Shown here piece by piece: positions 53,770-63,041 of a stretch of DNA of 64,000 nt. Source of the stretch: Cellulosilyticum sp. GTDB lineage: Bacteria; Bacillota; Clostridia; Lachnospirales; Cellulosilyticaceae. Every line of letters starts with the position of its first letter. Within the stretch, counting starts at the first letter, position 1. The notes below the pieces were generated by a model. It saw nothing but the letters and a program-made list of their open reading frames with translations, did not search any database and was not told where the DNA came from. The stretch covers positions 1 to 64,000 of the forward strand of contig SVDC01000003.1 in the NCBI GenBank assembly GCA_015058045.1. Reading direction: 5' to 3'. Position numbers and translations under genes: made by a program.

Positions 53770-53816
53770 ATAGACCAGTAAAATAAAAGAGCTTCCCTTC
53801 TATTTTACTGGTCTAT
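53770..53816. terminator. Bidirectional terminator between aroC and the Cys-repeat protein gene
   Basis: ATAGACCAGTAAAATA-N15-TATTTTACTGGTCTAT perfect 16-bp stem. Confidence 0.85.
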
Positions 53817-53833
53817 TTATCGTTATTCGTTTC

Positions 53834-54550
53834 CTATAAACGGCATTCCTTTTTCTTAGGCCATACCTCAAGAACCGCTTGAATATTTACTTTATAACAC
53901 TGTTGTTCTATCCTTTGATAATTACAATGACAAACTTTTAGCTTATAATAACATGCGCTTTTTCTTTCAATATTTTTATATGTCTGTTTAATGTAATCTG
54001 TATAACATTTTCTTTGTCCCAACTCATTACAATATAACAAACTATACTCATACTGAACGTCTAAATAATCTTCATTTTTTACAGAGTACCAGCTTAATGC
54101 ACATTGGGTAGGATGGATTTCATATATACAATGAGCATTAGATAATTTAACTACTTTACACCCTTTGTCTAATCTAATCTCTTCTAATGACTTTCCTATT
54201 TCATTTTCTAGCTCTACAGTTTTTACCTCTTCTTTTTCCTGTTCTATATGCTCACAAGATAATTGATTTTTTAAAATACATGGAGGTTTATGATTTAATA
54301 TTGATTTTTTTACCCCTACTCTACATAAATCACATGGATAACATGATTCACATGGATAACATGGTTCACATGGATAACATGGTTCACATGGATAACACGG
54401 CTCACATGGATAACACGGCTCACATGGTGTTGATTTGGATAGAATATTAATAATGCAATCATTACTTTTAGTCTTTAAATTGATGTGCATTTGATTATGA
54501 TGATACTCACCCGTTACATACGCTGTATTGATTAGGAATGGACAGTCCAT
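53834..54550 (-). CDS. Cys-rich protein with (PCEPCY)n repeat, function unknown
   Basis: 238 aa, about 26 Cys; upstream AAAGGAG; 27 nt after the DUF11 gene stop. Confidence 0.85.
   Translation of the reverse strand: MDCPFLINTAYVTGEYHHNQMHINLKTKSNDCIINILSKSTPCEPCYPCEPCYPCEPCYPCEPCYPCESCYPCDLCRVGVKKSILNHKPPCILKNQLSCEHIEQEKEEVKTVELENEIGKSLEEIRLDKGCKVVKLSNAHCIYEIHPTQCALSWYSVKNEDYLDVQYEYSLLYCNELGQRKCYTDYIKQTYKNIERKSACYYKLKVCHCNYQRIEQQCYKVNIQAVLEVWPKKKECRL
54331..54428. repeat. 18-bp coding tandem repeat (about 5.5 units)
   Basis: CACATGGATAACATGGTT unit repeated from 54331, with AT/GG and CGGCT variants. Confidence 0.95.
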
Positions 54551-54577
54551 AAACTAGTACTCCTTTACTCATTTTAC

Positions 54578-57500
54578 TTAAAAATTAACATTTACACTAA
54601 ACCGTACCGTAGCTGTAGAATTAACAGGAACTCTTCCTACTAAAATACCACCTGTAGATGGCTCTGGACTTTTGTTAGTAGGACCAACACTTCCAACATA
54701 AGTTGAATTTGGTCTATATGTGGTTCTCTCTGGCAATATATCCGTAACAATAACATTCGTTAAATCAACATTACCTGTATTTCTAACGTAAACAGTGTAT
54801 TCTATAATTTTACTTGTTCCATCATTAACAATAATGGTTGTACTTGCATATTTCTCTACGATTAACTCTGGTTTAATAATTTCTACATTGGCAACATCAG
54901 ATGGTACATCTGTTTCTCTAACGATTGTTTGACCATTAAAATACGAGTAATCTACTAATGCTTGATTGCTTATTGTATCTGGTGCTGTACTTAAAACTGT
55001 TCCATTAAATGTAATAATACCAACTGCTCCAACCCCTAATGTTCCTAAACTAATGCCTGTAGCTAATGTAGGCTGAGGCGTTACTAAAACATTGTTCACC
55101 CTAATATTTGAAATAGACATATAACTTAGATCTGCACTCGTATCTCTTACCACTACATTTTCAATAGGCTCCGTTGAAAGATTGGTCACTGCAATACTAT
55201 ATTGTACTGTATCCCCTATGGCTGCATTAGTTGGTGTAACAACTTTATTAAACTGCACATTAATATCCTGAACATCAGTTGTTACTGTTGCTTTTTCTGG
55301 TGTTCCATTATATACAACACCATTAACATCTGTATAGGTATAACTTGCCAAATTGGCTGTATTTACTACATTTCCACTTACATCTTGCTTAATAGTAGCT
55401 GTAAATGTAAGCGTATATACATTATTAGGTGCACTATCCTTACTTGGAATGGTTCCAATACTATATCCTGTTGATAATGTAGCATAAGGTATAGGATTAG
55501 TACTATCATATGTTGTCTTAGAATCGATGATATCTTGAAGTACAACATTATCAATTGGAAGACTTGAGTTATTTCTAATCGTAACAGTATAGGTGAGTTG
55601 TTGCCCTTCAATGGCTTGTGAAAGATTTACTGTTTTGGTCAATAACACATCTATGACATCTGTTACGGCAGGGTCACTTGTATCACTAATGTTTCTTACA
55701 TCATCTGGATTAACTGTATATTGTGCCGTTCCTTTAGCCGTATTTTCAAAAGCGGCCCAAAGAATATTATTAATTGAAGCTCTAAATGTTATCATACTAC
55801 TTTCTCCTTCATTAATTTGTGAGATTAAAATACCGCTTGCTATAGAGCCTACAGGTGGCTGCCCATCTACCAAAACACTAGATTCATCTACTGTTAAACC
55901 CGGCGAAATATTGATATCATAAACATGAATATTGGTAAGTGGTATATCTCCTGTATTAGTCACTGTTATGGCATAGTTAATCAAATCGTTAGCTGTAACC
56001 ACAGCTGGTGTTGCAGATTTTTCGACAAGTATACCTGGTGTAACGGGCGTAACCGTAACAATATTACTTTGTTCTGTATAGGGAATAGGTTGTAAAAAAT
56101 ACGTGTAGGTTACTGCCCCTCTATCTTGGTAATTTGTAATCCCTGAAGTAGATGTCACTCTTAACCTAAACGTAACAACTATTGGCGTTGTACTAGAAGC
56201 TAAGGTTCCAAGCGATACACCTGTTACAATAGACGCACTAGTATCGGCAACTCCATCAATTGTGACACTACCTACAACAAATTCCATCCCTATTGGAATA
56301 GAATCTGTAACCACAACGTCTTCTGCTGCTGCCGTTCCCGTATTTATTATATTCAAAGTATAAAGTACCTCATCACCCAATACAGCCTGACTCACCGCAC
56401 TGCTTTTTACAATTTCTAAATTAGGTTCATTGGTATCAATTACAATCGCAGCTGCATTTAGCAAAACGCTTTCACTTGTGCTGGCTACACGCAAAGTTGC
56501 ACTTGTTTGTAGCGGATCTAAATGACTTGGTGGAATTTGAATATTAGTAATATCCCAACCTTGTCTTGCTGCACTTGTGCCTATATATGCAGTTCCTGAA
56601 GAGTTAAGCAAATGATTTCTATTACTAAATGTTCCAGTTGTTGTATTGAGTAATCCTTCATCATTATTAATTTGAGAAGCAAAAAAATTGCCTGCTAAGT
56701 TATTAGGCCCTGATAAAGGCTCTGTCAAATTAGCATTTCCCGTTGTAGCAAAAAAGACTTGGTCTCCTACTAGTGAATAATCCCCCTCAAATGCACTTAA
56801 TAGTAGTCGTGCCTCAATATCTGGGCTATTTGGCGTCACAAAATCAGTTAGTGTTTCTTCTGCAAAGGAAACATCAGATATTATAGGTACACCACCTACA
56901 TAGAGCGTTACACTTCTTAGTGGCTCTGTATTTCCTGTTAAATACCGATACACAACAGCTAAAGTCCATCCAGAACCTGCAAACCCATAGGCTTCATTAA
57001 TATCATTTGCGCTTAATATTGCAGGTACTCTACCCACAGTATAGCTACCACTACCTGCTTGAGCTACGTAATCTGTTACAATAGCTGACCTGGTATAAGC
57101 ATAAATTCCTAGATCATCTGACATACTATATTGCCCTTTTGTAGCCTCTATAGGTGTTATCTCTATAGGTATTTGCATCAAAGGTGTTTGAAATGTTATT
57201 GGATTATCTAGTCGATCTTCAATCGAGTTGTTCCCATATCTATAAGAACCACCCCATATGAGTTCAGCATAAACAACTTCTGTATCATTAGGTAAATTCA
57301 AAACAGCTTCTGAATTACTTGGAATATACATTGTATCTAGTGGTAAGTCACATGTTGTTCCATAGGGAAATGTTGTTCCACATCTACTTGTGGTATCAGT
57401 CGTAACAAAGGCTCCTCCTATATCAAATGTTCCAGCTACACGTTGGCCCGTTTGAAAAAAGTTATTTATCCTTCTAGATAGTGTTAAAACATTTCCAATA

Positions 57501-57613
57501 AAAGTGATATTTCCATAAAGCCGATCCGAATACTGCTCTACCAAAGGCATAAAATATGCCACCCTTTTTAGAAATCTACCATATCTTATGCTTCCTTTTG
57601 ATATTAAGTTCAT
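54578..57613 (-). CDS. Large DUF11-repeat (conserved repeat domain) protein
   Basis: 1011 aa; unique N-terminal ~400 aa then about five repeats of the type LEIVKS..GDEVLYTLNIINTGTAAAEDVVVTDSIP; RBS GGGAG. Confidence 0.88.
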   Translation of the reverse strand: MNLISKGSIRYGRFLKRVAYFMPLVEQYSDRLYGNITFIGNVLTLSRRINNFFQTGQRVAGTFDIGGAFVTTDTTSRCGTTFPYGTTCDLPLDTMYIPSNSEAVLNLPNDTEVVYAELIWGGSYRYGNNSIEDRLDNPITFQTPLMQIPIEITPIEATKGQYSMSDDLGIYAYTRSAIVTDYVAQAGSGSYTVGRVPAILSANDINEAYGFAGSGWTLAVVYRYLTGNTEPLRSVTLYVGGVPIISDVSFAEETLTDFVTPNSPDIEARLLLSAFEGDYSLVGDQVFFATTGNANLTEPLSGPNNLAGNFFASQINNDEGLLNTTTGTFSNRNHLLNSSGTAYIGTSAARQGWDITNIQIPPSHLDPLQTSATLRVASTSESVLLNAAAIVIDTNEPNLEIVKSSAVSQAVLGDEVLYTLNIINTGTAAAEDVVVTDSIPIGMEFVVGSVTIDGVADTSASIVTGVSLGTLASSTTPIVVTFRLRVTSTSGITNYQDRGAVTYTYFLQPIPYTEQSNIVTVTPVTPGILVEKSATPAVVTANDLINYAITVTNTGDIPLTNIHVYDINISPGLTVDESSVLVDGQPPVGSIASGILISQINEGESSMITFRASINNILWAAFENTAKGTAQYTVNPDDVRNISDTSDPAVTDVIDVLLTKTVNLSQAIEGQQLTYTVTIRNNSSLPIDNVVLQDIIDSKTTYDSTNPIPYATLSTGYSIGTIPSKDSAPNNVYTLTFTATIKQDVSGNVVNTANLASYTYTDVNGVVYNGTPEKATVTTDVQDINVQFNKVVTPTNAAIGDTVQYSIAVTNLSTEPIENVVVRDTSADLSYMSISNIRVNNVLVTPQPTLATGISLGTLGVGAVGIITFNGTVLSTAPDTISNQALVDYSYFNGQTIVRETDVPSDVANVEIIKPELIVEKYASTTIIVNDGTSKIIEYTVYVRNTGNVDLTNVIVTDILPERTTYRPNSTYVGSVGPTNKSPEPSTGGILVGRVPVNSTATVRFSVNVNF

Positions 57614-57666
57614 TCAATCTCCCAATTGTACTTTGTATTTACAATAATTTTATTTTTACCAAACAA

Positions 57667-57705
57667 AAAAAGATAGATAGTGCATTTAATACACCACCTA
57701 TCTTT
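57667..57705 (-). terminator. Terminator downstream of the FliB-partner gene
   Basis: AAAGATAGaTAGTG..CACcACCTATCTTT followed by T-run on minus strand. Confidence 0.7.
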
Positions 57706-57743
57706 CTTCAACGGTTTATCTTTATTGAATCTTATGAAATCTA

Positions 57744-58343
57744 TTAGATTGCCTTGATGATTAATCGTTTATTTTCCTCTACCACTTTAATACGGAAGTT
57801 TTTGCGAATCCCTTCCATACTACGAAGCTGATTAATGAGTCTTAAATTTTGTGTATCTACAATACGCTTAATCATCGGCATAATATCTTCTTTTTCTTTA
57901 GCAGATAACTTATTTCTTAAACAGTACGTATTAATGGTTTTTAAAGTTTCTATAACACTGCTTTCATTTAAGCGTGTTAAGTCTACTAAGGCATAAGTAT
58001 ACGCCTTAGTTTTTACTTGATTTGCAAATGTCTGTTTATAAAAACGTATAAAAGTATTTTCCTCACCTTTTGTAGGTGCTGCAAATTTACCTAGATTGTT
58101 TCTTAATTCATTTTTTAAATAGACCATGGTATTAACTTTAATATCTTGTCCAAGTGCCTCAATTTGTTTTTCTATCCATTCATAAACCTTTTTTACTTCG
58201 GCTTCTTGCATCCCATCTTTTGCAAGTTTACGAATGCTTGCTATATAGTCTAATATGTTTTTCTTTGTAGTAAGTGGTTTGGCTTCAAGTGCCTCAAAAA
58301 TTTCTTCTGCAGAATAACCTGCATATAATGTTTCGTTTGCCAT
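57744..58343 (-). CDS. Hypothetical protein, helical, co-transcribed with FliB-like gene
   Basis: 199 aa; 13 nt downstream of the FliB-like ORF. Confidence 0.8.
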   Translation of the reverse strand: MANETLYAGYSAEEIFEALEAKPLTTKKNILDYIASIRKLAKDGMQEAEVKKVYEWIEKQIEALGQDIKVNTMVYLKNELRNNLGKFAAPTKGEENTFIRFYKQTFANQVKTKAYTYALVDLTRLNESSVIETLKTINTYCLRNKLSAKEKEDIMPMIKRIVDTQNLRLINQLRSMEGIRKNFRIKVVEENKRLIIKAI

Positions 58344-58356
58344 TTGTACTTCCTTT

Positions 58357-59526
58357 CTACTTACCTGCTAATTGTTTTTTTATTTGCTGTATATACAATA
58401 CATTATGGTCAAAGACTCTTGTAAATCCCTGAATAAGTTTTACAATATCTATTTCTACTAAACTTTCTTTATGCGCTGCTTGTCCTATAAGATGTAAACG
58501 AATCAGTGCATAATATAAATACATTTCTTCTAAACTTTCTAATGGTGAACTTTGGTTAATAGGAACCAGTCTCTCATAGATATAGTTTACAAAATAATTT
58601 TCTAAAATATAAGGGTACGTCTCTAAAAGTGTACTTTGATAAATCGTTTCACCTTTTTTGTACTGATCTTTATCACAAGCTTCCCCTAAACCTTCTAACA
58701 TAGACATATAACATGCTTCATAGATAGCTGATGGCCATTTCTTCTGACTTCTCATCCCAGTTAAACAAGCCAGTAACTTTTTTGCCATCTCTTCACTTGT
58801 ATAGTACTCTAATAAAGCTGATTTTTTCGGACTACGTAGGTATTGCTCTTTACACCCTTTATCTTGCATTTCTTTTAAGAAAAGTGAAAGCTTTTTAAAA
58901 TCTTGACGTGATTGACACGCATGAAACTTCATCATAACCTGTTCAAAAGCTTGCCATTTGTCTTGGATATTATAGCACTTTTCTTGCCATATATCACATA
59001 AAACCTCTCTCATTTTCAATAAGTAATCTTCAAAATGCTTTGGCTGTGTAAGTTGTAACTTTAAAGAGGCCCCTACAACTGGCAAACTAGAACACTCTTG
59101 CATCTCAAAACTAATAGATTGCTTACTAAGTAAAACCTGACGTGCTGCTTCTGGGCAAGATAATGCAAGAGATAATTCCACTTGCTCCCCTAATGCATTG
59201 GTATTGCGTGGATACATCGTACATGTTTCGCTTAAATACTGTTCACCTAAATTTTTATAGATATCACATAAGTTTCCCTTATCTAAGAAAGCGCAACGAT
59301 TATTTTTTAATTTAATCTTTGCCGCACATTCCGTACTATTTCCTTTCTTTACAACCAATTCTTTATCTAAGCGCTTTTTCATATCAGGATTTTTTACTTT
59401 TTTGTATTTTTTATAAGTTGCTTCATCAACGGCAATATACCATCCCGCGCAACAAGTCTCTTCACACTCTCCTGCAATACATTTAAAGTTTGCCATATAA
59501 CTTGGCACCATCATCCTTTGTTTCAT
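58357..59526 (-). CDS. Flagellin lysine-N-methylase (FliB)-like Cys-rich protein
   Basis: MVPSYMANFKCIAGECEETCCAGWYIAVDEATY, NRCAFLDKGNLCDIYKNLGEQYLSETCTMYPR. Confidence 0.85.
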   Translation of the reverse strand: MKQRMMVPSYMANFKCIAGECEETCCAGWYIAVDEATYKKYKKVKNPDMKKRLDKELVVKKGNSTECAAKIKLKNNRCAFLDKGNLCDIYKNLGEQYLSETCTMYPRNTNALGEQVELSLALSCPEAARQVLLSKQSISFEMQECSSLPVVGASLKLQLTQPKHFEDYLLKMREVLCDIWQEKCYNIQDKWQAFEQVMMKFHACQSRQDFKKLSLFLKEMQDKGCKEQYLRSPKKSALLEYYTSEEMAKKLLACLTGMRSQKKWPSAIYEACYMSMLEGLGEACDKDQYKKGETIYQSTLLETYPYILENYFVNYIYERLVPINQSSPLESLEEMYLYYALIRLHLIGQAAHKESLVEIDIVKLIQGFTRVFDHNVLYIQQIKKQLAGK

Positions 59527-59621
59527 GTTCTATTCCTTCCTATCCAATCTTATATCCACTCATTTTATCTCTAGAAATTTTATTTCTTATTTTTTCTTTA
59601 CTACCAATGGTTGAACTATAC

Positions 59622-60059
59622 TTATAGACTTTTTTCAATTAAGTCCTTTAAACTTTTTTCAAAAGCTATATCTTGATCTTTACTTCTTTTTTTTGGGCCT
59701 TTTATTCGCCCGCCTCTTCTTCTTGCCTCTCTTCCTAAATGTCTTCTAAATAATAGTTGGTCAATATTCCCCTCTGTATAAATAAATCCACTTTGATGAA
59801 TTGGTTTTGCTTTCTTAGCAAGTGCCACTGCTGCTAAACCATAATCTTGCGTCACCACAATATCATTTACTTTAATATCATTTAGAATTTTAAAATCTAC
59901 TGCATCACTTCCCATGGAAACATTGATTACCTCAATGCCCTCACGCTCAATAAAATGCGCCATATCACAGAAAATAATAACTTCTATCCCATAGTTTTTT
60001 GCAATTTCTATTGTTATATCAATAACTGGACAAGCATCCCCATCGATTAATATCCTCAT
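59622..60059 (-). CDS. YaiI/YqxD (DUF188) family protein
   Basis: MRILIDGDACPVIDITIEIAKNYG, VTQDYGLAAVALAKKA, RRGGRIKGPKKR. Confidence 0.92.
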   Translation of the reverse strand: MRILIDGDACPVIDITIEIAKNYGIEVIIFCDMAHFIEREGIEVINVSMGSDAVDFKILNDIKVNDIVVTQDYGLAAVALAKKAKPIHQSGFIYTEGNIDQLLFRRHLGREARRRGGRIKGPKKRSKDQDIAFEKSLKDLIEKSL

Positions 60060-60212
60060 CTATACACCTACTTTCTCTCTGCTACTCTATATTATCATCA
60101 ACTACTTACATAATAAACTACATTCTTATTCACCACACTTCTATCCCTTAGTGTTAAAATAATGAATTTGACACAAACTAAGCCCAGTAACTGATTTGAT
60201 AGGAGGGCCCTT

Positions 60213-61037
60213 TTGAAATCTAAATCATTCATCTTTCTTTTTTTTATAACTATTTGTATAAGCTATAGCATCATTCTTGTATATCTATATATGACGCCTC
60301 ACTATACACCTAAAGTTCATCCTATTAATCTCAGTTCTATGTTAGAAAAACAATCTTTTACTTCATTTGATTATGAGCTTTTATTTAAACAAACAGGCCT
60401 TACTCAACCTATTATAGATGAACTTCATTCTGATCCAGAATTCAAAACTCAAGTACTTGCTTTCCAGCAAGATTATTTAAAAGAAGTGACCATTAAAAAT
60501 GTTTATCTGGCACCTACTACCTTTTGCCAATTTGTGATTGATCCATCTACTAAGCAAAACAAAAAAGCTTTTACTCTAGCTCCTTACCACAATGGTTATT
60601 TATTATTCACAAATGCTACACAAACTTTAGGTTGGCGTCACGGACATGTGGGACTGGTTGTAGATGAAATTCGTGGCTTAACACTAGAAGCACTCCGTCC
60701 TGGAACGGTTAGTTGCCTACAAAATATACACAAGTGGGAATACTACCCCACATTTAAAATGATGCGCCTAAAAAATGTTTCAATGGATGATTTAAATTAT
60801 ATTTCACAATATGCCCTAGCACAATTAAGTGGACTCCCTTATAATATTCTAGGTGCTAAAAATCAAAGTACTTTGCAAGATACCCATTGTTCTTTACTGA
60901 TTTGGCAAGCCTTTTATCATTTTGGCTATGATTTAGACTCAAATGGTGGTTTTTTTGTGACACCTAAAGATCTTACCTGTAGTCCTCTTTTAGAACTACT
61001 ACAAACTTATGGATTTAACCCTAACAAGGATTGGTAA
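60213..61037 (+). CDS. Membrane-anchored permuted NlpC/P60 (YiiX/YebB-like) protein, putative
   Basis: N-terminal TM; GWRHGHVGLVVDEIRGLTLEAL and THCSLLIWQAFYHFGYDLDSNGG resemble catalytic His and Cys regions. Confidence 0.65.
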   Translation: MKSKSFIFLFFITICISYSIILVYLYMTPHYTPKVHPINLSSMLEKQSFTSFDYELLFKQTGLTQPIIDELHSDPEFKTQVLAFQQDYLKEVTIKNVYLAPTTFCQFVIDPSTKQNKKAFTLAPYHNGYLLFTNATQTLGWRHGHVGLVVDEIRGLTLEALRPGTVSCLQNIHKWEYYPTFKMMRLKNVSMDDLNYISQYALAQLSGLPYNILGAKNQSTLQDTHCSLLIWQAFYHFGYDLDSNGGFFVTPKDLTCSPLLELLQTYGFNPNKDW

Positions 61038-61038
61038 T

Positions 61039-62091
61039 ATGAAAAGAATACTTTTATTTATAGGTAGCATTTGTCTGCTGCTTATTGGCTTTTTAATATG
61101 TTTTAACCCTATTGCTGCCAGCACACCTGTCATGCAAACCCTAAAAGGCACTACCTTAATTGATCGATTAACAGAGGATTCCTTTAAGATAGAGCTATTT
61201 TATAGCGATTTGAGCTTATCTCAAATTGAATCATATGAAGTGACTGCTTCTCACATAGAGCCTTGTTCTACACCCTACACAAGTTTTACAGAAGGCTTTA
61301 TCTCATCTGATAAGCATGCTATCCTTTTGGATGCTGTTAATAAATATCGTCACTTCCAAGGCTTAACGCCTATTACTTATTATCATAATTATATGGAGAT
61401 AGATAACTATGGATTCCTATCATTAACAGAAGGTCTTGGTACGCTTTATATTATTAATTTATCTACCTATGAAATAACTACCCCTTCTTTTGACTCTGAA
61501 TATGCCTTAGAAAGTCAATATGTCTATCATATTGTAGAAGGAGCAGACGTTTACTACATTCTAACAGCCCAAGCTAATAGCTATAAAGCTTTTTGGTATG
61601 CTCTAAGTAAAGATACTTTTGAGTTAAAAGCTTCTCGTAAGCTTTCTCCTCCAACTAAAGCTCTACAATCTAATCAATATGCTTTAGACCGTAATGGTAG
61701 TGCATACTTTATCGGTAGCAATAGTTTACTGGTTATTACACCAGAGGAAACCATTAATATTCCTTTAACCTTTGACCCAGATACAGTTTATTACGCAGAT
61801 GGACAAATTTATACGTTATCACTGTCTGAACTCTTCCTAAACTATGCCGTTTATAATGAAGATGTAGGCCTTTCTCAATGGGGACAAGTTAACTTACCCA
61901 ATAAATTTGCATCACTTGTAAGCTGCACGATCAAAAATAATATTTTATATACCGTCACATATGATGAAAATCATCCTTTATACCGTAACTATCTCACACT
62001 TTACAGTTTAGAGAATAATAATATTATTTATTGCTTGGCACTTAAATCACATAGTGGTCTACTGGCTCTTCAAAATGCACATTTTCATTAA
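61039..62091 (+). CDS. Hypothetical exported/membrane-anchored protein
   Basis: N-terminal hydrophobic MKRILLFIGSICLLLIGFLICF; start 1 nt after previous stop; long beta-rich extracellular region. Confidence 0.75.
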   Translation: MKRILLFIGSICLLLIGFLICFNPIAASTPVMQTLKGTTLIDRLTEDSFKIELFYSDLSLSQIESYEVTASHIEPCSTPYTSFTEGFISSDKHAILLDAVNKYRHFQGLTPITYYHNYMEIDNYGFLSLTEGLGTLYIINLSTYEITTPSFDSEYALESQYVYHIVEGADVYYILTAQANSYKAFWYALSKDTFELKASRKLSPPTKALQSNQYALDRNGSAYFIGSNSLLVITPEETINIPLTFDPDTVYYADGQIYTLSLSELFLNYAVYNEDVGLSQWGQVNLPNKFASLVSCTIKNNILYTVTYDENHPLYRNYLTLYSLENNNIIYCLALKSHSGLLALQNAHFH

Positions 62092-62110
62092 AATATTTAT
62101 TATACCTTAA

Positions 62111-62158
62111 TCAAAAAGCGATTAAACTAAATTTCAACTTAGTTTAATCGCTTTTTGA
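62111..62158. terminator. Bidirectional terminator between convergent genes
   Basis: TCAAAAAGCGATTAAACTAA-N8-TTAGTTTAATCGCTTTTTGA perfect 20-bp stem. Confidence 0.9.
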
Positions 62159-62222
62159 TTATATCTTGTTTTTGAATCAGTGTCTCTTGATTGTGTCTTT
62201 TGGGGACATTCTCTGTTATCTG

Positions 62223-62987
62223 TTAATCCATGCATCTTAATTTTAGCCTTGAAGCAAAATAGTTTATATTCCCATCTATGCTACTTCCATAAATCATATA
62301 CTCTTTTGATTCATTCTGAATTAATAGGACATCTACTTCTGTTCCACAGGTGATTGCTGTATTATAGTTCACCTCTAAACTACTTATTTCGTGTGTCTTT
62401 AGCCATTCAATTGGTAATACGTCCACAATCCATCTAATATAATGTGCATTGTTCATATGCTCATTTAAATCCATTTCTGAATAAAAGGCTTTGCGTCTTT
62501 CTACTTTTATGACTTGTAAATCATTTAGCTCTTCCTTAGATGGTATCCTTAGTTTTTCTAGACATTCTCCTTCATATGGGAAATCTAAGAAAGCAAGTGT
62601 ACCTGTTGCTCCTTTAATACGAGCTGGACGTTTTTTTACAGCATCCATCAGAATGTAATCTCCTATAATGTAACCAATCTTTTGATCCTCTTGATTATAG
62701 AAATCAAATAATCTTACAGCAAAAAGCTTATCATATCCACCAGGATAAGTCTCCACCTTAACTTCATCTTCCCATCTTGGATAAGTTTCTATGACATACT
62801 TCACTCTAGATAAAATCCAATAATATTCTGGTGTATCACTATTTTTATAGTAATTAAATCCAAGCAGAGAGGCATGATTTGCAGCAATCATTTGCATATA
62901 ACTACATAGTCCATTAATACTTATCTTTCCATTAAAATCAATGCGATCAAACTCTACCTTATAGTTCTCTCTTAATTTTAAAGACAT
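62223..62987 (-). CDS. Acyl-ACP thioesterase (FatA/FatB family)
   Basis: SLKLRENYKVEFDRIDFNGKISINGLCSYMQMIAANHASLLG; DLNEHMNNAHYIRWIVDVLP. Confidence 0.88.
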   Translation of the reverse strand: MSLKLRENYKVEFDRIDFNGKISINGLCSYMQMIAANHASLLGFNYYKNSDTPEYYWILSRVKYVIETYPRWEDEVKVETYPGGYDKLFAVRLFDFYNQEDQKIGYIIGDYILMDAVKKRPARIKGATGTLAFLDFPYEGECLEKLRIPSKEELNDLQVIKVERRKAFYSEMDLNEHMNNAHYIRWIVDVLPIEWLKTHEISSLEVNYNTAITCGTEVDVLLIQNESKEYMIYGSSIDGNINYFASRLKLRCMD

Positions 62988-63041
62988 TGTAATTCCCCTT
63001 TTCTCTTGAGTTCAGAAAAAATGATTATCAAATCCACTCAT

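Noticed and set aside
54331-54428. Regular repeats that could suggest a CRISPR-like array
   Set aside because: Units are contiguous 18-bp repeats with no spacers and are in frame inside a CDS.
54187-54450. + strand ORF with HMDNMV repeats
   Set aside because: Antisense translation of the Cys-repeat gene; no RBS or family support.
55202-55922. ORFs on either strand inside the DUF11 gene (55202-55474, 55378-55611, 55593-55922)
   Set aside because: Alternative frames of a Thr/Val/Ile-rich repeat protein; no independent support.
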